From an uncultured Lachnospiraceae bacterium (GTDB lineage Bacteria > Bacillota > Clostridia > Lachnospirales > Lachnospiraceae), in contig CAJUDQ010000002.1 of the NCBI GenBank assembly GCA_910585215.1, positions 136,267 through 145,947 of the forward strand: a DNA stretch of 9,681 nucleotides. Direction: 5' to 3'. Below the pieces are notes generated by a model. It was given only the letters and a program-made list of their open reading frames with translations, ran no database searches and had not been told where the DNA came from. Position numbers and translations under genes: made by a program. Shown here one piece after another: positions 1 to 6,723 of this stretch; the stretch's first letter is position 1, and each line of letters begins with the position of its first letter.

Positions 1-1563
1 GAAAAAATTCTTTATAAAATAAATTATATTAAGAATGAAAAACAAATTATATATAAGCACAGATTTTCCCTAATTTTTTTTGCAATTTATTTGGCAGTTT
101 TGGCAGGTCTTTTTATTTTGTATAAAAAGGGAATGACCTCTGTTATCCCTAATAGATACGTATTTATTAAGATGGCGGCAGTCCTTTCAGGTTTTTTCTG
201 GATATTAGTACATTTAAAAAAGATGAAACAAAATATAGCTCAGGTAGTTTGTGGAATTATTTTAATTATGGGATTATGTTATGCTATTACCCTTCCAATC
301 GCGACTCAGGTTACAACAGACGATGAGGTACATTATAGAAAAGCAGTGTGCTTGTCACATATTTTCGATGGATATGTGACTGAAGCAGATGAGTATATGT
401 ATATGAAAAATGTATTGCCAGACTACAGTCAGAGTAATCTTATGAGTACTAATACAAAACTGAATGAGCTGCATACAAATGGAGTATCTATTAAAATAGA
501 TATTGTTCCTTCGGAAATTTATATTGCAATTTCATATATTCCCTCTGCAATTGGCTTGTTGGTTGGAAGAGGTTTGGGTATGACATTTGCACAGATATTC
601 GTATTGGGAAGAATTATGAATGTTTTTGTATATGCGATTTTGATATATTTTGCATTAAAGCATTTAAAATCAGGAAAGTTGATTTTGTCAGTGATTGCAC
701 TTTTACCTACTAATATTTTTATGGCTGCTTCTTATGGATATGATGCATGGCTTACAGCATTTACAATTTTTTCTATAGCATACATCATATCGATTATTCA
801 ATCTGAAAAGTGTATAGTAAAAAGAAAAGACGTAGTTATTATTATGGCGGGCTTCCTTTTGGGACTGGCTCCAAAAGCAGTATATTTTCCATTGATGGGA
901 TTATGTTTTTTGATTCCGGCAAAGAAATTTAAAAATAAAAATGCCTATAGAAATTTTATTATTTGTACGGTTGTTTGTGCCATAGTAGTGTTATCTACAT
1001 TTATGCTTCCATTTCTTGTGCAGGGACCCGGAAGTGGTGATATGAGAGGAGGTGCAGATGTTAATTCAACAGAACAGGTCAGTTTTATTTTGGAAAACCC
1101 GATTGCATATACAAAGATTTTGTTAAACCATATGAAAAGTTATTTGAGTGTTGAAAATCAGAGTAAGTTAATCGGTTCCATGATGTATATGGGAGATTCA
1201 AGACATTTTGTTTTGCTGTTTCTTATATTAACTGCTGCTGTTTTTTGTGATAGAAACAGGGAAGATAATTTTGCCAATACTGTCATAAGCAGAATATGGA
1301 CATTGGTTGTGGTTTTAAGTACAGTTGTATTAATTTCAACGGCATTATATGTATCTTTTACAGCTGTTGGAAGCGATGTAATTAGTGGATGTCAGCAACG
1401 TTATTTAATGCCGCTTCTGTATCCGGTTTGTTATTTTGTGTTTAATATCAAAATAGAAAATAAATCCAATATAAATATTTTATATACTTTGGAAATTGTG
1501 CTATTGTTTTTTATATTAATATCAGGGGCCGAGGAGCAGTGGATAAATTTTTATGTAAAATAA
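1..1563 (+). CDS. DUF2142-family polytopic membrane protein, 5'-partial
   Basis: The frame is open from base 1 to the TAA at 1561-1563, giving 520 visible residues, so the true start most likely lies before the window. Possible internal starts are TTG at 91, which has no ribosome site, and ATG at 133, whose AAGGGA is directly adjacent and badly spaced. A membrane helix is already encoded before base 91. Counting from base 1, hydrophobic segments lie at about residues 22-40, 58-72 and 78-98, with several more up to the C-terminus. Two landmarks fit DUF2142: the acidic loop TTDDEVHYRK (about 105-114), matching the family's usual P-D-E-x-x-H-F-x-R-A region, and CQQRYLMPLLYP (464-475), matching the G-x-Q-G-R-Y-x-x-P region. 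DUF2142 proteins have no firmly established reaction; many sit in surface-glycan loci and resemble GT-C transferases. A role as a lipid-phosphosugar-dependent membrane transferase is inference. The family call is fairly secure, the function is not. Confidence 0.8.
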   Translation, partial: EKILYKINYIKNEKQIIYKHRFSLIFFAIYLAVLAGLFILYKKGMTSVIPNRYVFIKMAAVLSGFFWILVHLKKMKQNIAQVVCGIILIMGLCYAITLPIATQVTTDDEVHYRKAVCLSHIFDGYVTEADEYMYMKNVLPDYSQSNLMSTNTKLNELHTNGVSIKIDIVPSEIYIAISYIPSAIGLLVGRGLGMTFAQIFVLGRIMNVFVYAILIYFALKHLKSGKLILSVIALLPTNIFMAASYGYDAWLTAFTIFSIAYIISIIQSEKCIVKRKDVVIIMAGFLLGLAPKAVYFPLMGLCFLIPAKKFKNKNAYRNFIICTVVCAIVVLSTFMLPFLVQGPGSGDMRGGADVNSTEQVSFILENPIAYTKILLNHMKSYLSVENQSKLIGSMMYMGDSRHFVLLFLILTAAVFCDRNREDNFANTVISRIWTLVVVLSTVVLISTALYVSFTAVGSDVISGCQQRYLMPLLYPVCYFVFNIKIENKSNINILYTLEIVLLFFILISGAEEQWINFYVK

Positions 1564-1735
1564 GTTAGTGGTAAATAGGAAGTAAGAAGTACAAAGAGAA
1601 TAGCAGTTTTTAAAAAATGAAATACATTAATTTATTATATCATACATTGACAAACTTTTATAAAAAGTATTTTTTTAGAATAAAATTGATAATTGTATGT
1701 GATTGAACAACAATTGTAAAAAGGAATAAGAAAAA
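1564..1735 (+). other. AT-rich intergenic spacer
   Basis: This 172-base spacer separates the DUF2142 gene from the lipoprotein gene. It is very AT-rich and I see no GC-rich hairpin followed by a U-tract, so no intrinsic terminator is called. It holds one weak promoter candidate (1647-1673) and the lipoprotein ribosome site AAGGA at 1721-1725, ten bases before the ATG. No small coding frame with a credible ribosome site was found. Confidence 0.6.
1647..1673 (+). promoter_or_regulatory. weak candidate promoter for the lipoprotein gene
   Basis: A perfect TTGACA -35 box sits at 1647-1652. The best -10 at a usable distance is TATTTT at 1668-1673, but the spacer is only 15 bases. A better-looking TAGAAT at 1676-1681 is 23 bases away, which is too far. 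In DNA this AT-rich such matches arise easily, so this is a low-confidence call. It would allow the lipoprotein gene to be transcribed separately from the gene upstream. Confidence 0.3.
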
Positions 1736-2752
1736 ATGAAAAAAATAATTTTGTTGATTCTGTTTGTGTGCGTTACATGTTTATGGGGATGTGTAATGAA
1801 AAAAGAAAAAGAAGTTGTTGTTGTTCCAGTTTCTAATATAATGTTTAAAAAAGATAATCTATATAATGGAGATGCAAAATTTCTTAATAATCAGTATGTT
1901 GTTACACAGATAGGAGGAAAATTAGCTTTTATTAATCCTCACGGAGAAATTGTAAAATTGCATAAAGAAGTAAATGTTAATTGGTGTGATGTTGATAGGG
2001 AAAATAGAATTCTTGTATATGGAAATCTTGAAAAAAAAATTGGAATTTGTAGGTTTGATGAAGAATTCAATATTCTTTCAAATGAAACTATTATAGAGAT
2101 TCAGGAAGACTTGGGAATTGATCCGTCTATTTGTAAAGTAGATGATAAATATTATATTACAGTTACACATATTACTGGAAATATAAATAATGCAGATATT
2201 CAGCAGGAAAATGGCAATTATTCAATTAGAATGTATTTTTCTGAAGATTTAAAAAATTGGACAGAGATATCAAAAGTAATAGAAGCAAAACAGAATCTTG
2301 AAGATATTGACTTAAATTATTATAATGACAAATTCTTTCTTACTTATGAGAAAGAATCTTATGATAAGGCAAATTCTTCTATTAATTTGCTGGTTTCAAA
2401 TGATAATGGAAAGAGCTGGGAACAAAATATGGTTTTGATAGAAGAAAATGCTGATAATGAACCAGCGGTATTTGAATATTTCAATCATAAATTTTATTTG
2501 TATTATAGTAGTGACATAGAAAATCTAGGAACTTCATATGAAGGAGCAAAAATATATATGCAGGAATATAATGAGAATTTGCAGTGTATAGGTAATCCTA
2601 TAGAAATTCCTCTTCAAAATAATATAGGAAATTTGTTGTATGATGTTGAAAAAAAAGAAAACGACCTATATTGTCTGTTTACTCAAAAATATATTACAGA
2701 ATCAAATTTTATTTTGGAAAAAACAGTATTTCCAATTTATGAAAGAGGATAG
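1736..2752 (+). CDS. secreted lipoprotein with beta-propeller (GH43/Asp-box-like) body
   Basis: The protein has 338 residues; its ATG is preceded by AAGGA ten bases upstream. Residues 1-19 are a lipoprotein signal: a KK n-region, a hydrophobic core, and a lipobox ending LWGC with Cys19 as the lipid-bearing residue. It should therefore be anchored outside the membrane. The body has recurring segments of the pattern Y/F-x-N/D-x-K/Q-F/Y-x-L/I-x-Y: AKFLNNQYVVTQI (47-59), ICKVDDKYYITVT (132-144), LNYYNDKFFLTYE (193-205) and FEYFNHKFYLYYS (246-258). These are interleaved with turns MYFSEDLKNWTEI (167-179) and SNDNGKSWE (221-229). The latter fits the Asp-box S-x-D-x-G-x-x-W. Together these suggest a five- or six-bladed propeller like the GH43/GH32-type glycosidases or BNR proteins. 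Acidic residues in blade-start positions (D192, E242) could be catalytic, but this cannot be decided here. Glycan binding or trimming is inference from context. G+C is visibly lower than in rmlA. Confidence 0.7.
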   Translation: MKKIILLILFVCVTCLWGCVMKKEKEVVVVPVSNIMFKKDNLYNGDAKFLNNQYVVTQIGGKLAFINPHGEIVKLHKEVNVNWCDVDRENRILVYGNLEKKIGICRFDEEFNILSNETIIEIQEDLGIDPSICKVDDKYYITVTHITGNINNADIQQENGNYSIRMYFSEDLKNWTEISKVIEAKQNLEDIDLNYYNDKFFLTYEKESYDKANSSINLLVSNDNGKSWEQNMVLIEENADNEPAVFEYFNHKFYLYYSSDIENLGTSYEGAKIYMQEYNENLQCIGNPIEIPLQNNIGNLLYDVEKKENDLYCLFTQKYITESNFILEKTVFPIYERG

Positions 2753-2799
2753 AAAGTTCTTAGACAACAAAATGAAATCTTTCTAAAACTTAAAATATG

Positions 2800-2828
2800 T
2801 TGTTAAATTTTGGATTTAGTGGTATACT
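2800..2828 (+). promoter_or_regulatory. probable sigma-A promoter for rmlA and following genes
   Basis: TTGTTA (2800-2805, four of six matches to TTGACA) is followed after exactly 17 bases by TATACT (2823-2828, five of six matches to TATAAT). Transcription would start near 2835, about 105 bases before the rmlA ATG. It is the best-spaced promoter seen in the window and sits where the base composition changes. It probably drives rmlA and, by read-through, rmlC, wzm, wzt and the transferase gene, since no terminator is visible between them. Confidence 0.55.
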
Positions 2829-2927
2829 CTTAACAATTACTCAATAATAACAGCAAACAGTTCCTTTTTGATTGGTCGGGAATGAATTGTTGAACACAGA
2901 TATGAAAGCAAACAAGTATAAAAATAT

Positions 2928-2933
2928 GAGAGG
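2928..2933 (+). promoter_or_regulatory. ribosome binding site of rmlA
   Basis: GAGAGG lies six bases before ATG 2940, a strong Shine-Dalgarno match at good spacing. It supports this start, as does the immediate beginning of the RmlA nucleotide-binding fold (MKGIILAGGSGTR). Confidence 0.8.
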
Positions 2934-2939
2934 TAAAAC

Positions 2940-3809
2940 ATGAAAGGTATTATTTTAGCGGGCGGTTCAGGAACTCGTCTTTATCCATTGACAAAGGCAA
3001 TCTCAAAACAGATTATGCCGATTTATGACAAACCGATGATTTATTATCCACTGTCAACGCTTATGCTTGCAGGGATTCGGGAGATTTTGATTATTTCTAC
3101 TCCAAGAGACCTGCCGGTATTTGAAGCCCTGCTTGGTGATGGTTCACAGCTTGGCATGGATATTCAGTATGCGATTCAGGAAACTCCAAGAGGACTTGCC
3201 GATGCGTTTATTGTCGGTGAGAAATTTATAGGAAGCGACAATGTAGCGCTTGTATTGGGAGACAATATATTCTATGGACAGAGCTTTTCAAGAGTATTAA
3301 AGCATGCTGCGGAAAGAAAAACCGGAGCAACCATTTTCGGTTATTATGTAAAGGACCCAAGAGAATATGGGGTTGTGGAATTTAATGAGGAGGGAACAGC
3401 ACTTTCAATTGAAGAAAAACCAGAGCATCCAAAGTCAAATTATGCAGTACCGGGACTGTATTTTTACGACAATGATGTTGTAGAGATTGCAAAAAATGTA
3501 AAACCGTCAGCCAGAGGTGAAATAGAAATCACATCTGTAAATAATGAGTATCTGAAAAGAGGGACTCTTCATGTTGAAACGCTGGGCCGTGGCTTTGCAT
3601 GGCTGGATACCGGAAATCATGACATGCTTCTTGCAGCGGCGGATTTTGTGTCTGCATTCCAGAAAAGACAGGGATTATATATTTCATGTATTGAAGAAAT
3701 TGCATATAAGCGGGGGTTTATCGATAAAGAACAGCTGTTAAAGCTGGCAGAACCTCTTATGAAGACAGAATATGGTCAATATCTTGTGGATGTTGCAAAT
3801 GGATTATAA
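2940..3809 (+). CDS. rmlA: glucose-1-phosphate thymidylyltransferase RmlA
   Basis: RmlA joins dTTP and glucose-1-phosphate to give dTDP-glucose and pyrophosphate, the first step of dTDP-L-rhamnose synthesis in the cytoplasm. The 289 residues match the usual length of about 290. The N-terminal nucleotide-binding signature GGSGTRLYPLT (8-18) is followed by ISKQIMPIYDKPMIYYPLS (21-39), with Arg13 and Lys23 as the expected catalytic pair. LGDN (106-109) carries the metal-binding Asp108. EEKP (158-161), GEIEITSVN (193-201) and WLDTG (221-225, Asp223) are also typical, and IEEIAYKRGFI and YGQYL near the C-terminus are RmlA hallmarks. No residue appears missing. It is first in the right-hand gene set behind its own promoter. 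Codon composition is clearly richer in G+C than the lipoprotein gene just upstream. Alternative nucleotidyltransferases (GalU, RfbF) lack this signature arrangement, so the call is firm. Confidence 0.97.
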   Translation: MKGIILAGGSGTRLYPLTKAISKQIMPIYDKPMIYYPLSTLMLAGIREILIISTPRDLPVFEALLGDGSQLGMDIQYAIQETPRGLADAFIVGEKFIGSDNVALVLGDNIFYGQSFSRVLKHAAERKTGATIFGYYVKDPREYGVVEFNEEGTALSIEEKPEHPKSNYAVPGLYFYDNDVVEIAKNVKPSARGEIEITSVNNEYLKRGTLHVETLGRGFAWLDTGNHDMLLAAADFVSAFQKRQGLYISCIEEIAYKRGFIDKEQLLKLAEPLMKTEYGQYLVDVANGL

Positions 3810-3944
3810 ATAAAGTATAGGTAATGTGTTTATAATATTAGATATACAAAAATAACCAAAAGACAAAATAGAATAGAAAAGATATAAGTTATAACAGGAA
3901 ACTTATAACAGGAAACTTATTATTACAGAAAGGATTGAAAGATA
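3810..3944 (+). other. rmlA-rmlC spacer
   Basis: This 135-base AT-rich spacer is the longest gap within the right-hand gene set. It holds a 14-base tandem repeat that also forms a hairpin (3883-3920), and the rmlC ribosome site AGAAAGGA at 3927-3934, ten bases before ATG 3945. An all-A/T inverted pair spans the rmlA stop (3803-3810 with 3829-3836), with an 18-base loop and no U-tract, so it is not called a terminator. TATAAT occurs at 3831-3836 but has no partner -35 box. rmlB, often placed near rmlA and rmlC, is not here. Confidence 0.6.
3883..3920 (+). repeat. 14-base tandem repeat overlapping a hairpin upstream of rmlC
   Basis: The unit TTATAACAGGAAAC occurs twice without change (3889-3902 and 3903-3916), followed by a partial third copy TTAT (3917-3920). 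TATAAGTT at 3883-3890 is the reverse complement of AACTTATA at 3900-3907, giving an 8-base-pair stem with a 9-base loop. Because the 3' arm lies in the repeat, AACTTAT recurs at 3914-3920 as a second, equivalent partner for the same 5' arm. The repeat ends only seven bases before the rmlC ribosome site. It may be simple slippage; a regulatory role is not shown. Confidence 0.75.
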
Positions 3945-4505
3945 ATGGGAAAGATAGCAGTGGAAACATGTGAAATTGAAGGATTAAAAATCATCACTCC
4001 TGCCGTATTCGGTGATGAGAGGGGATATTTTATGGAAACTTATAATTATAATGATTATAAGGCGGCAGGCATAGATATGGAGTTTGTACAGGACAATCAG
4101 TCCAGTTCAAAGAAAGGCGTCTTGAGAGGACTTCATTTTCAGATAAATTTTCCGCAGGATAAGCTTGTGAGAGTGGTCAGCGGAGAAGTGTTTGATGTGG
4201 CTGTGGATTTAAGACCGGATTCCAAGACATATGGAAAATGGTACGGAGTTGTTCTGTCGGCAGAAAATAAAAAACAGTTTTTTATTCCCAAGAATTTTGC
4301 ACATGGTTTTGTGGTGTTATCCGACTATGCTGAATTTGCATATAAATGTACAGACTTCTATCATCCAAATGATGAGGGGGGCTTGAAGTGGGATGACCCT
4401 GATGTTGGGGTTGACTGGCCGATGCCAGAAGGAATGACAAGGGATGAGCTGATTATTGCAGAAAAAGATCAGAAATGGGGCGGAATAAAAGAACTGAAAC
4501 AGTAG
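3945..4505 (+). CDS. rmlC: dTDP-4-dehydrorhamnose 3,5-epimerase RmlC
   Basis: RmlC epimerises C3 and C5 of dTDP-4-keto-6-deoxy-glucose, giving the L-sugar that RmlD then reduces to dTDP-L-rhamnose. The 186 residues match the family, a small double-stranded beta-helix (cupin) enzyme. FGDERGYFMETYN (22-34) is the N-terminal signature, with the Arg and Glu that contact the nucleotide. VQDNQSSSKKGVLRGLHFQ (48-66) carries His64, the expected catalytic base, and QDKLVRVVSGEVFDVAVDLR (71-90) follows with Lys73. IPKNFAHGFVVLSDYAEFAYKCTDFYHP (114-141) carries His120 and the candidate acid tyrosines 133 and 139. WDDPDVGVDWP (149-159) is also typical. All key residues are present. The stop is 12 bases before the wzm ATG, which implies coupled expression with the exporter. 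RmlB and RmlD must be encoded elsewhere. The call is firm. Confidence 0.97.
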   Translation: MGKIAVETCEIEGLKIITPAVFGDERGYFMETYNYNDYKAAGIDMEFVQDNQSSSKKGVLRGLHFQINFPQDKLVRVVSGEVFDVAVDLRPDSKTYGKWYGVVLSAENKKQFFIPKNFAHGFVVLSDYAEFAYKCTDFYHPNDEGGLKWDDPDVGVDWPMPEGMTRDELIIAEKDQKWGGIKELKQ

Positions 4506-4517
4506 TCAGGAGCAGAC

Positions 4518-5312
4518 ATGAAGATTTTTTCAAATATAATAAAAAACAGAAAATTAGCGGTATATCTGGCAAAAAATGATATGAAGAACAAATTTGCAGG
4601 CTCCTATCTGGGAATATTCTGGGCGTTTGTCCAGCCGGTAATTACAATTCTTCTATACTGGTTTGTCTTTCAGATAGGGCTTAGAAGTCAGGATGTGGCG
4701 GATGTGCCATTTGTTCTGTGGCTTATGGCGGGTCTGATTCCCTGGTTCTTTTTTCAGGATGCAGTGTTAAATGCTACAAACAGCTTTACGGAATACAGTT
4801 ATCTGGTTAAGAAGGTCGTATTTAATATTGATATACTTCCAGTAGTAAAGATTATTTCTGCTCTGTTTATTCATATCTTTTTTCTGCTGGTGCTGGTGGA
4901 TATCTATACGATATTTGGATATTTCCCGGGTGTGGTTGTCATTCAGCTTTTGTACTATTCCTTTGGAATGATTATGCTGTCTCTTGGCATTGTATATTTC
5001 ACTTCTGCAGCAGCAGTATTTTTTAAAGATACTTCACAGATAGCGGGGGTTTTCATGCAGATAGGTGTATGGATTACCCCGATTATGTGGAATATAGACG
5101 GAATGAATTTGAGTGAAAATTTAAAGATTATATTTAAAGTAAATCCCATGTATTATATTGTGCGGGGATACAGAGATACGCTGATTTATGGCAAGACCTT
5201 TATGGATATGCCATATCTGACGCTTTATTTCTGGGTTGTGGTTCTTGTTTTTCTGGCAGCAGGGACTGCCTTTTATAAGAGATTGAAACCTCATTTTGCA
5301 GATTCCTTATAG
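4518..5312 (+). CDS. wzm: ABC-2 type polysaccharide export permease (Wzm/TagG type)
   Basis: This is the membrane half of an ABC transporter that moves a completed, lipid-linked polysaccharide from the inner to the outer face of the membrane. It has 264 residues, as usual for Wzm/RgpC/TagG. AGGAG (4508-4512) lies five bases before the ATG, and the gene starts 12 bases after rmlC. The N-terminal amphipathic part (1-28) is followed by the family motif SYLGIFWAFVQPVITILLYW (29-48). Further hydrophobic segments lie at about 63-83, 108-134, 137-166, 172-192 and 233-252, giving about six spans. The C-terminus, FYKRLKPHFADSL (252-264), matches the conserved F-x-R-x-x-P-x-F-A-D-x-L ending of this family. 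Its partner ATPase follows directly. The gene name follows Wzm convention; teichoic-acid TagG is the main alternative, less likely given rmlA, rmlC and the rhamnosyltransferase-like gene alongside. Confidence 0.93.
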   Translation: MKIFSNIIKNRKLAVYLAKNDMKNKFAGSYLGIFWAFVQPVITILLYWFVFQIGLRSQDVADVPFVLWLMAGLIPWFFFQDAVLNATNSFTEYSYLVKKVVFNIDILPVVKIISALFIHIFFLLVLVDIYTIFGYFPGVVVIQLLYYSFGMIMLSLGIVYFTSAAAVFFKDTSQIAGVFMQIGVWITPIMWNIDGMNLSENLKIIFKVNPMYYIVRGYRDTLIYGKTFMDMPYLTLYFWVVVLVFLAAGTAFYKRLKPHFADSL

Positions 5313-5355
5313 AAAATGATAGAAGAATCACAAAGGAATTGTGGCAGACAAAAAT

Positions 5356-5360
5356 GGAGA
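5356..5360 (+). promoter_or_regulatory. ribosome binding site that decides the wzt start
   Basis: GGAGA at 5356-5360 stands five bases before ATG 5366. The alternative ATG at 5354 has its nearest purine-rich site (AAAGGA, 5332-5337) 16 bases away, and the in-frame TTG at 5339 is only one base from that same site. The choice of 5366 also gives the usual N-terminus of Wzt proteins (MTELAINVKNIKKTYKLYDKP). Confidence 0.65.
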
Positions 5361-5365
5361 CAATT

Positions 5366-6694
5366 ATGACTGAATTGGCAATAAATGTAAAGAATATAAA
5401 AAAGACCTATAAGCTTTATGATAAACCTTCCCTGCGGATAAGAGAAGCATTCAGTCTTTCAGGCAGGAAATATCACAAAGAATTTCATGCACTGAAAGAT
5501 ATTTCTTTTGAAGTAGAAAAAGGAGAAATGCTTGGGATTATCGGAAAAAACGGAGCAGGAAAGTCCACTCTGTTAAAGATAATTACCGGAGTGCTGACTC
5601 CGACCGAGGGAAGCGTGGAAATAAGCGGAAAGGTTTCCGCGCTGCTTGAACTTGGAGCAGGATTCAATCCCGAATATACAGGAATTGAAAATATTTATCT
5701 AAATGGTTCTATGATTGGATATACGGAAAAGGAAATGGATACAAAGATAGATGATATTATTCAGTTTGCAGATATTGGGGATTTTATTTATCAACCGGTA
5801 AAGTCTTATTCAAGTGGTATGTTTGCAAGGCTTGCATTTGCGGTGTCCATCAATGTTGAGCCGGATATTTTGATTGTAGATGAGGCATTGTCAGTAGGCG
5901 ATGTGTTTTTTCAGGCGAAATGCTATAAAAAGCTGAATGATTTAAAGAACAGCGGAAAGACGATTCTATTTGTCACGCATGATATGGGAAGCGTGATTAA
6001 ATACTGTAACAGAGCGATATTGATTAATGATGGAGTCATTGCAGCAGAGGGGGAACCGGCGAAGATTGTAGATATTTATAAAAAGGTTCTGGTTGGTCAG
6101 TATGACACAGGAAACGAAGAGGAAATTAGCAAAAGGGAAATAGATAAAAAAGAAATGGATGACGCAATAGATGACAATATTACCAGTAAAGTTCATAATA
6201 TTGTCGAACCTTCCGGCATGTGGAAGGATTATATGCTGATAAATCCAAACAGTCAGATATATGGCGATAAAAGAGCTGAAATTATAGATTTTGGAATATT
6301 TGATGAGAATGGAGAAATAAATAATACTATCAGTAAAATGCGTCTGTTTTCTGTAAAAATGAAGGTAAAATTTCATGAGACAATAGAAAATCCCATTTTT
6401 GCATTCAGTATCAAGGATACAAAGGGAACAGAGCTTACAGGAACCAATACCATTATTGAAGATATCGATACAGGGATTGTAAAGGCAGGAGAGGAAATCA
6501 TTATAGAATTCAGACAGATTATGAGAATACAGGGGGGACAGTATCTTCTTCTGCTTGGATGCACAGGATATCAGGGTGATAATCTTGTGGTATACAACCG
6601 ATTGTATGATATCTGCTGTATCACTATTATATCAGACAAAACTACTGTTGGATATTTTGATATGGATTCCACTGTGGATTACAGGCATATTTAA
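5366..6694 (+). CDS. wzt: polysaccharide export ABC ATPase with C-terminal glycan-binding domain (Wzt)
   Basis: This cytoplasmic ATPase energises Wzm. From ATG 5366 it has 442 residues; the same frame could begin at 5354 or 5339, adding 4 or 9 residues. The nucleotide-binding domain (about 1-245) has Walker A GKNGAGKST (60-68, Lys66), a divergent signature SYSSGM (147-152) normal for Wzt/TagH proteins, Walker B ILIVDEA (168-174, Asp172, catalytic Glu173) and the switch His205 in VTHD. A charged linker rich in Glu, Asp and Lys (about 249-280) leads to a beta-rich domain (about 285-442). Its YGDKRAEIIDFGIFDENG, NPIFAFSIKDTKGTELTGTNT and GGQYLLLLG stretches fit the Wzt C-terminal domain. In E. 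coli O8/O9a that domain binds the modified non-reducing end of the chain before export. Export here is therefore probably substrate-selective. The gene begins 53 bases after wzm with no terminator between them. Confidence 0.94.
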   Translation: MTELAINVKNIKKTYKLYDKPSLRIREAFSLSGRKYHKEFHALKDISFEVEKGEMLGIIGKNGAGKSTLLKIITGVLTPTEGSVEISGKVSALLELGAGFNPEYTGIENIYLNGSMIGYTEKEMDTKIDDIIQFADIGDFIYQPVKSYSSGMFARLAFAVSINVEPDILIVDEALSVGDVFFQAKCYKKLNDLKNSGKTILFVTHDMGSVIKYCNRAILINDGVIAAEGEPAKIVDIYKKVLVGQYDTGNEEEISKREIDKKEMDDAIDDNITSKVHNIVEPSGMWKDYMLINPNSQIYGDKRAEIIDFGIFDENGEINNTISKMRLFSVKMKVKFHETIENPIFAFSIKDTKGTELTGTNTIIEDIDTGIVKAGEEIIIEFRQIMRIQGGQYLLLLGCTGYQGDNLVVYNRLYDICCITIISDKTTVGYFDMDSTVDYRHI

Positions 6695-6713
6695 TTGCCG
6701 GAAAATGAAAGGC

Positions 6714-6718
6714 GAGGA
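6714..6718 (+). promoter_or_regulatory. ribosome binding site of the multidomain glycosyltransferase
   Basis: GAGGA lies five bases before ATG 6724 in the 29-base gap after wzt. It fixes the start of the long frame, which has no closer competing ATG. Confidence 0.8.
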
Positions 6719-6723
6719 AAACA

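Larger units (their letters stand above)
2753..2939 (+). other. intergenic region with rmlA promoter and leader
   Basis: This 187-base region separates the AT-rich left genes from the rml/export genes. It contains a well-formed promoter (2800-2828), so the rmlA transcript would carry a leader of roughly 100 bases. Within the leader, AACAATT (2832-2838) and AATTGTT (2885-2891) are inverted copies 46 bases apart, too far and too AT-rich to be called a functional hairpin. AGAAAG and CTTTCT just after the lipoprotein stop could pair over a long loop, but there is no U-tract, so no terminator is called. No known riboswitch pattern was recognised. Confidence 0.55.

Noticed and set aside
91..93. TTG at 91 as the start of the DUF2142 gene
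   Set aside because: There is no ribosome site upstream, and the frame is open and membrane-like back to base 1, so a start outside the window is more likely.
2832..2891. Inverted AACAATT/AATTGTT in the rmlA leader as a riboswitch or operator
   Set aside because: The arms are seven AT-rich bases 46 bases apart with no supporting secondary structure or known consensus.
3803..3836. Possible terminator after rmlA (ATTATAAA paired with TTTATAAT)
   Set aside because: The stem is only A/T pairs with an 18-base loop and no following U-tract; it would be unstable.
3831..3836. TATAAT as the -10 of an internal promoter before rmlC
   Set aside because: No -35-like box occurs 16-18 bases upstream and no extended TGn precedes it; such matches are common in AT-rich spacers.
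5966..6376. Open frame of 136 codons on the minus strand within wzt
   Set aside because: It is antisense to the linker and C-terminal domain of Wzt; its Phe/Ile-rich product is what the complement of AT-rich coding sequence gives.
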